This document shows, one piece after another, positions 61,493 through 64,000 of a stretch of 64,000 nt of DNA. A program made the position numbers and the translations under genes. The notes beneath the pieces were generated by a model that had not been told where the DNA came from, searched no databases, and saw only the letters and a program-made list of their open reading frames with translations. Source of the stretch: Pseudomonas yamanorum (GTDB taxonomy: Bacteria; Pseudomonadota; Gammaproteobacteria; Pseudomonadales; Pseudomonadaceae). Positions within the stretch are counted from its first letter, which is position 1, and each line of letters opens with the position of its first letter. The stretch lies in assembly GCF_900105735.1 (NCBI RefSeq), contig NZ_LT629793.1:372001-436000 (forward strand). The letters are read 5' to 3'.

Positions 61493-62344
61493 ATGTATAA
61501 CCACCGCCTCGAAACCCGTGACCCATTGCGCCCGGCCCTTGCCGATGCGATTCCCCGTGCCGTGGTCGCGGTGAGCGCCTCGAGCACTTCTGCCAGTTGG
61601 GAGCACGCACCGCACCAGCACCGCAAGGGTCAGTTGATGTACACGTTGCGCGGGGTGATCCATTGCGTCATCGAAGAAGGTATCTGGATCGTGCCTCCCC
61701 AGTGCGCTTTGTGGATTCCGGGCGGTCTTTCCCATGCCGCACGCGGTTCCGGGGCTGCAGATGTGTACTGCCTGCTGGTCGACCCAGACGCCGCCGGTGC
61801 CCTGCCACAGCAATGCTGCACGCTGGCGGTATCACCGTTGTTACACGAATTGATCAGCAAGGCCGTCAGCTTCCCACCGCTCTACGACACCGAGGGCGCC
61901 CAGGGCCGGTTGGTGGCCACGCTGCTGGACGAACTGGCGCTGGCACCGGTTGAGGCCCTGCACTTGCCCATGCCACGGGACGTTCGGCTCAGGCGCCTGG
62001 CCGACAGTTTGCTGGCCAACCCCAGCGACAAGGCCACCCTGGGGGAATGGGCCGTGCGCATCGGCATGAGCGAACGCAGCATGACGCGATTGTTGCTGGA
62101 GGAGATTGGCCTGAGTTTCGGCCGCTGGCGCCGGCAGCTGCATGTGATCCTGTCGCTGCAGCGCCTGGCCAAAGGCGAAAGCGTGCAGACGGTAGCGCTG
62201 GACCTCGGCTATGAAAACGCCAGCGGCTTTATCACCATGTTCCGCAAGGCCATCGGCCAACCCCCGGCGCGCTACCTCGCCGACCGCGCGAGCATCTCCC
62301 AGCACACACCCCCCGCTATCGCGTTGCTGGATTATTATAAATAG
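61493..62344 (+). CDS. AraC-family transcriptional regulator
   Basis: A 283-residue regulator. An N-terminal cupin (SWEHAPHQHRKGQLMYTLRGVIHC, about 30-60) binds an effector, and the C-terminal double helix-turn-helix is LADSLLANPSDKATLGEWAVRIGMSERSMTRLLLEEIGLSFGRWRRQLHVILSLQRLAKGESVQTVALDLGYENASGFITMFRKAIGQPPARYL. Several starts are possible (61451, 61460, 61493) with no clear ribosome site; 61493 (MYNHRLETRD) fits the domain best. Confidence 0.88.
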   Translation: MYNHRLETRDPLRPALADAIPRAVVAVSASSTSASWEHAPHQHRKGQLMYTLRGVIHCVIEEGIWIVPPQCALWIPGGLSHAARGSGAADVYCLLVDPDAAGALPQQCCTLAVSPLLHELISKAVSFPPLYDTEGAQGRLVATLLDELALAPVEALHLPMPRDVRLRRLADSLLANPSDKATLGEWAVRIGMSERSMTRLLLEEIGLSFGRWRRQLHVILSLQRLAKGESVQTVALDLGYENASGFITMFRKAIGQPPARYLADRASISQHTPPAIALLDYYK

Positions 62345-62522
62345 TCACGTATAAGCATTTTTAGAGCTTAAGGACTAGAAGGGTTAAATCATTCCAGCCA
62401 AAAAATATCAACCCGCCTAAAATACTTATCGCACACTAAAAAATTTGCACTAGCATATGAGTACTCCCGCCCAGAAACCCACGTTCAACACCCGCCTGAA
62501 ATCCGCCTTATCCCCTGCAAAT

Positions 62523-62552
62523 AACGTGGCGAATGTTAAAATTTGTCACGTT
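62523..62552. promoter_or_regulatory. 30-bp imperfect dyad upstream of winged-helix regulator
   Basis: The 291-base AT-rich gap 62345-62635 contains a dyad with arms AACGTG and CACGTT and 12 of 15 symmetric pairs. It is centred about 98 bases upstream of ATG 62636, a fitting place for an operator or an activator site. Nothing else was recognised in the gap. Confidence 0.5.
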
Positions 62553-62635
62553 TTGGCGTATTCAATTCGATTAACATCTAAACGCCTGCAGCGATTGAAT
62601 TGACGGCCTCGCATGCCGGAAAAGGGAGCAACGTG

Positions 62636-63364
62636 ATGCATTTTTCCAACGTCCTCGCTATTGCACGGACCCCATCGAAATCCGAGGACTTCAGCGAGCT
62701 TATAGTTCGTACTGTACCGAAAAATCTAAAAGTCGATACACGCTCCTACGGCCAACTGATTGGTCCCTGTGAAAGCCATGGACATTACCGTGCCATCATC
62801 ATAGAGATCGACACCCCCTCCGCCAGCACTCAAACGCTGGACATCATTAAAAAAACCAGATCGGAAAATCCTGGAAGCACGATTTTCCTGGTTGTCACCT
62901 TCGCCACCACACTAAGCAAAACCAAATATTATCTCGCAGGCGCCGACTACTGCATAAAGGTGGTCGAGAGCTCGCCCGAGAAAAAACTTGCCCTGTTTGC
63001 CGCGTTCCTCAGCGAGACGTACTGGCTAAGTAATACTGATTTGCTACTCGATCAGGACCGCATGTGCATCTACGGGGGAGGCAAAAAGCTCGAAATCTCC
63101 TTCGTTGAAATGAAAGTACTTGAAGCGCTCATTCATAATCGATTGCTCAGCCATGATGAAATTGCCGTGGTCATGGGGCTTAACGCCCGATTTTATGATT
63201 CCAGGGCACTCGAAAAATCAATTAGCCGTTTGCGCGGCAAAATAAAGTCGCACTATGGAAGTAATATTATTCAAAGCATCCGGGGTTACGGCTACAAACT
63301 AAGCAGAGGGCTCGCTTCGGTTAATCATATTCAACCCGTCAGGGAGCGGCCGAACCGTGAATAG
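62636..63364 (+). CDS. Winged-helix regulator with degenerate receiver domain
   Basis: A 242-residue OmpR/PhoB-type protein. The C-terminal winged helix (about 145-230) shows LEISFVEMKVLEALIHNRLLSHDEIAVVMG...SISRLRGKIKSHYGSNIIQSIRGYGYKL, the classic Trans_reg_C order. The N-terminal 125 residues look like a receiver (RAIIIEIDTPSAS, FLVVTFATT, AGADYCIKVV) but lack the acidic pair after beta-1, and Glu aligns with the phospho-acceptor Asp, four residues before the Pro. Probably phosphorylation-independent. GGGAG precedes the ATG. It overlaps the next gene by eight bases. Confidence 0.83.
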   Translation: MHFSNVLAIARTPSKSEDFSELIVRTVPKNLKVDTRSYGQLIGPCESHGHYRAIIIEIDTPSASTQTLDIIKKTRSENPGSTIFLVVTFATTLSKTKYYLAGADYCIKVVESSPEKKLALFAAFLSETYWLSNTDLLLDQDRMCIYGGGKKLEISFVEMKVLEALIHNRLLSHDEIAVVMGLNARFYDSRALEKSISRLRGKIKSHYGSNIIQSIRGYGYKLSRGLASVNHIQPVRERPNRE

Positions 63365-64000
63365 CGGAACTCTATTGCTTGCGGACTCTGTCGACTTTAC
63401 ATTTTCACGACAAGCGATACTTGAACGAAGTTGTGCGTTATGGGGCAGCGAGGTCCGAGTCCATGCCGAGCATGTTCTTGACAACCTGCCCGCTGATACG
63501 TGCGCCTTTTATTCTGAGCAACTTAAAATCGCCTACAGTGAAGCCCTGCGATACACCAGACCGAGTTCGGCCGTTCAACAAGGAAAACGTTTGCGTGTGG
63601 ACAAAAGTGCGGGCCTCCATAAGTTTCTCCGAATCGAGCAGTCATTATTGATTAATGAGGACCTGCTCAAGGAAATTGTCAGCACTTCCAACACCTTGGA
63701 AAAACACAAACAACAACTCATCGTCAGCGTCGAAAATACGCTGGATACTCTACCGGGCCCGGTGGAGCGTCGAAACATGATCCGCCAACTCTATAGCCTG
63801 AAAGACCGAAGCAGCCTGAAACTTGCCTATAACAATTACACACTCGATACAAAAAAAGCTGACCTGCTGATCGACTTGAGTCTTTATGACTATATAAAAA
63901 TGCCTTTTCCAGACTCGGCCCTCAGGCTCAGTCTGAACACGCGTTCGGGCCTGTTCGACCGACTTTACGACCAGATGCTGGGGGTGATGAGCACCTCCCG
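63357..64000 (+). CDS. Unknown protein (partial, runs off window)
   Basis: A continuous reading frame of at least 214 codons from GTG 63357 to the window end. AGGGAG lies about ten bases upstream, and the GTG overlaps the stop of the upstream regulator, so the two are translationally coupled. The product is soluble, rich in Leu, Lys, Arg and Asp, and predicted helical (LLKEIVSTSNTLEKHKQQLIVSVENTLDTL). It starts MNSGTLLLADSVDF. No family was recognised. Its base composition is AT-richer than the rest of the window. Confidence 0.7.
   Translation, partial: MNSGTLLLADSVDFTFSRQAILERSCALWGSEVRVHAEHVLDNLPADTCAFYSEQLKIAYSEALRYTRPSSAVQQGKRLRVDKSAGLHKFLRIEQSLLINEDLLKEIVSTSNTLEKHKQQLIVSVENTLDTLPGPVERRNMIRQLYSLKDRSSLKLAYNNYTLDTKKADLLIDLSLYDYIKMPFPDSALRLSLNTRSGLFDRLYDQMLGVMSTS

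Noticed and set aside
62457..62603. A 48-codon frame (MSTPAQKPTFN...) before the winged-helix regulator
   Set aside because: No ribosome site, AT-rich intergenic composition, and it contains the dyad at 62523-62552. Possible leader peptide but unsupported.
1..64000. tRNA, rRNA, prophage or secretion-system genes
   Set aside because: Scanned for typical tRNA arms, CCA-ended cloverleaf patterns and hallmark proteins; nothing convincing was seen.

Overview
The window looks like about 64 kb of chromosome from a Pseudomonas of the fluorescens group. The evidence is the high G+C coding with strong GC3 bias, the many REP palindromes of the type 'gtgggagctggcttgcc...', an OprD-family porin, spuC/puu-like polyamine genes, an ECF sigma/FecR/TonB receptor set, and many LysR and GNAT genes. 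I saw no rRNA, tRNA, IS element, prophage or CRISPR array. Most of it is ordinary accessory metabolism. The right-hand end (from about 62.35 kb) is clearly AT-richer than the rest.

Layout. 1-740: two GNAT acetyltransferases, the first cut by the window edge. 832-9886: an amine or amino-acid catabolic locus built around a LuxR-type regulator. Leftward it has a class III aminotransferase, an APC permease and an aldehyde dehydrogenase. Rightward it has a flavin monooxygenase, a RidA-like deaminase, a DUF1028 protein and an ArgE-like M20 deacylase. 10019-12597: a LysR regulator divergent from an NCS1 (CodB-like) nucleobase permease. 12.8-15.9 kb: three more GNATs, a small lipoprotein operon and a methyltransferase. 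15.9-21.8 kb: a TPM-domain protein, an RsbQ-like hydrolase overlapping a PAS histidine kinase gene, a divergent DapF-like isomerase, an alginate-lyase-family protein and a P-loop kinase. 21.8-24.1 kb: two divergent L,D-transpeptidase-type genes. 24.2-31.2 kb: a creatininase-family enzyme, small exported proteins, a GntR regulator, a GST, a membrane alpha/beta hydrolase, a DUF924 protein and a NiCoT nickel/cobalt transporter.

31.3-35.3 kb: a cell-surface-signalling iron uptake set (ECF sigma, FecR, STN-containing TonB receptor). 35.5-38.2 kb: metE and a 41-residue membrane peptide. 38.2-42.9 kb: two LysR regulators, a DAO-type oxidase with an orphan PotF-like binding protein, and a GNAT. 43.0-44.3 kb: an OprD-family porin. 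44.5-50.0 kb: a LacI-led ABC importer operon that ends in a GpdQ-like phosphodiesterase. 50.3-53.6 kb: a zinc-protease-like protein and the carboxynorspermidine decarboxylase/dehydrogenase pair. 53.8-58.2 kb: an IclR regulator divergent from a polar-amino-acid ABC importer plus DAO oxidase operon. 58.3-62.3 kb: an M24-fold protein, glutaminase, an orphan LspA-type protein, a small hypothetical and an AraC regulator. 62.6-64.0 kb: a winged-helix regulator with a degenerate receiver, translationally coupled to an unknown protein that runs off the window.

Recurring themes are uptake and oxidation of polyamines or amines (three or four separate loci) and one-regulator/one-operon catabolic modules. 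The least explained pieces are the FMO-RidA-DUF1028-M20 pathway with a palindrome in its divergent promoter, the RsbQ/PAS-kinase pair, the DapF-like protein that has lost one catalytic cysteine, the GpdQ-ABC operon, and the pseudo-receiver regulator with a 30-bp dyad upstream.
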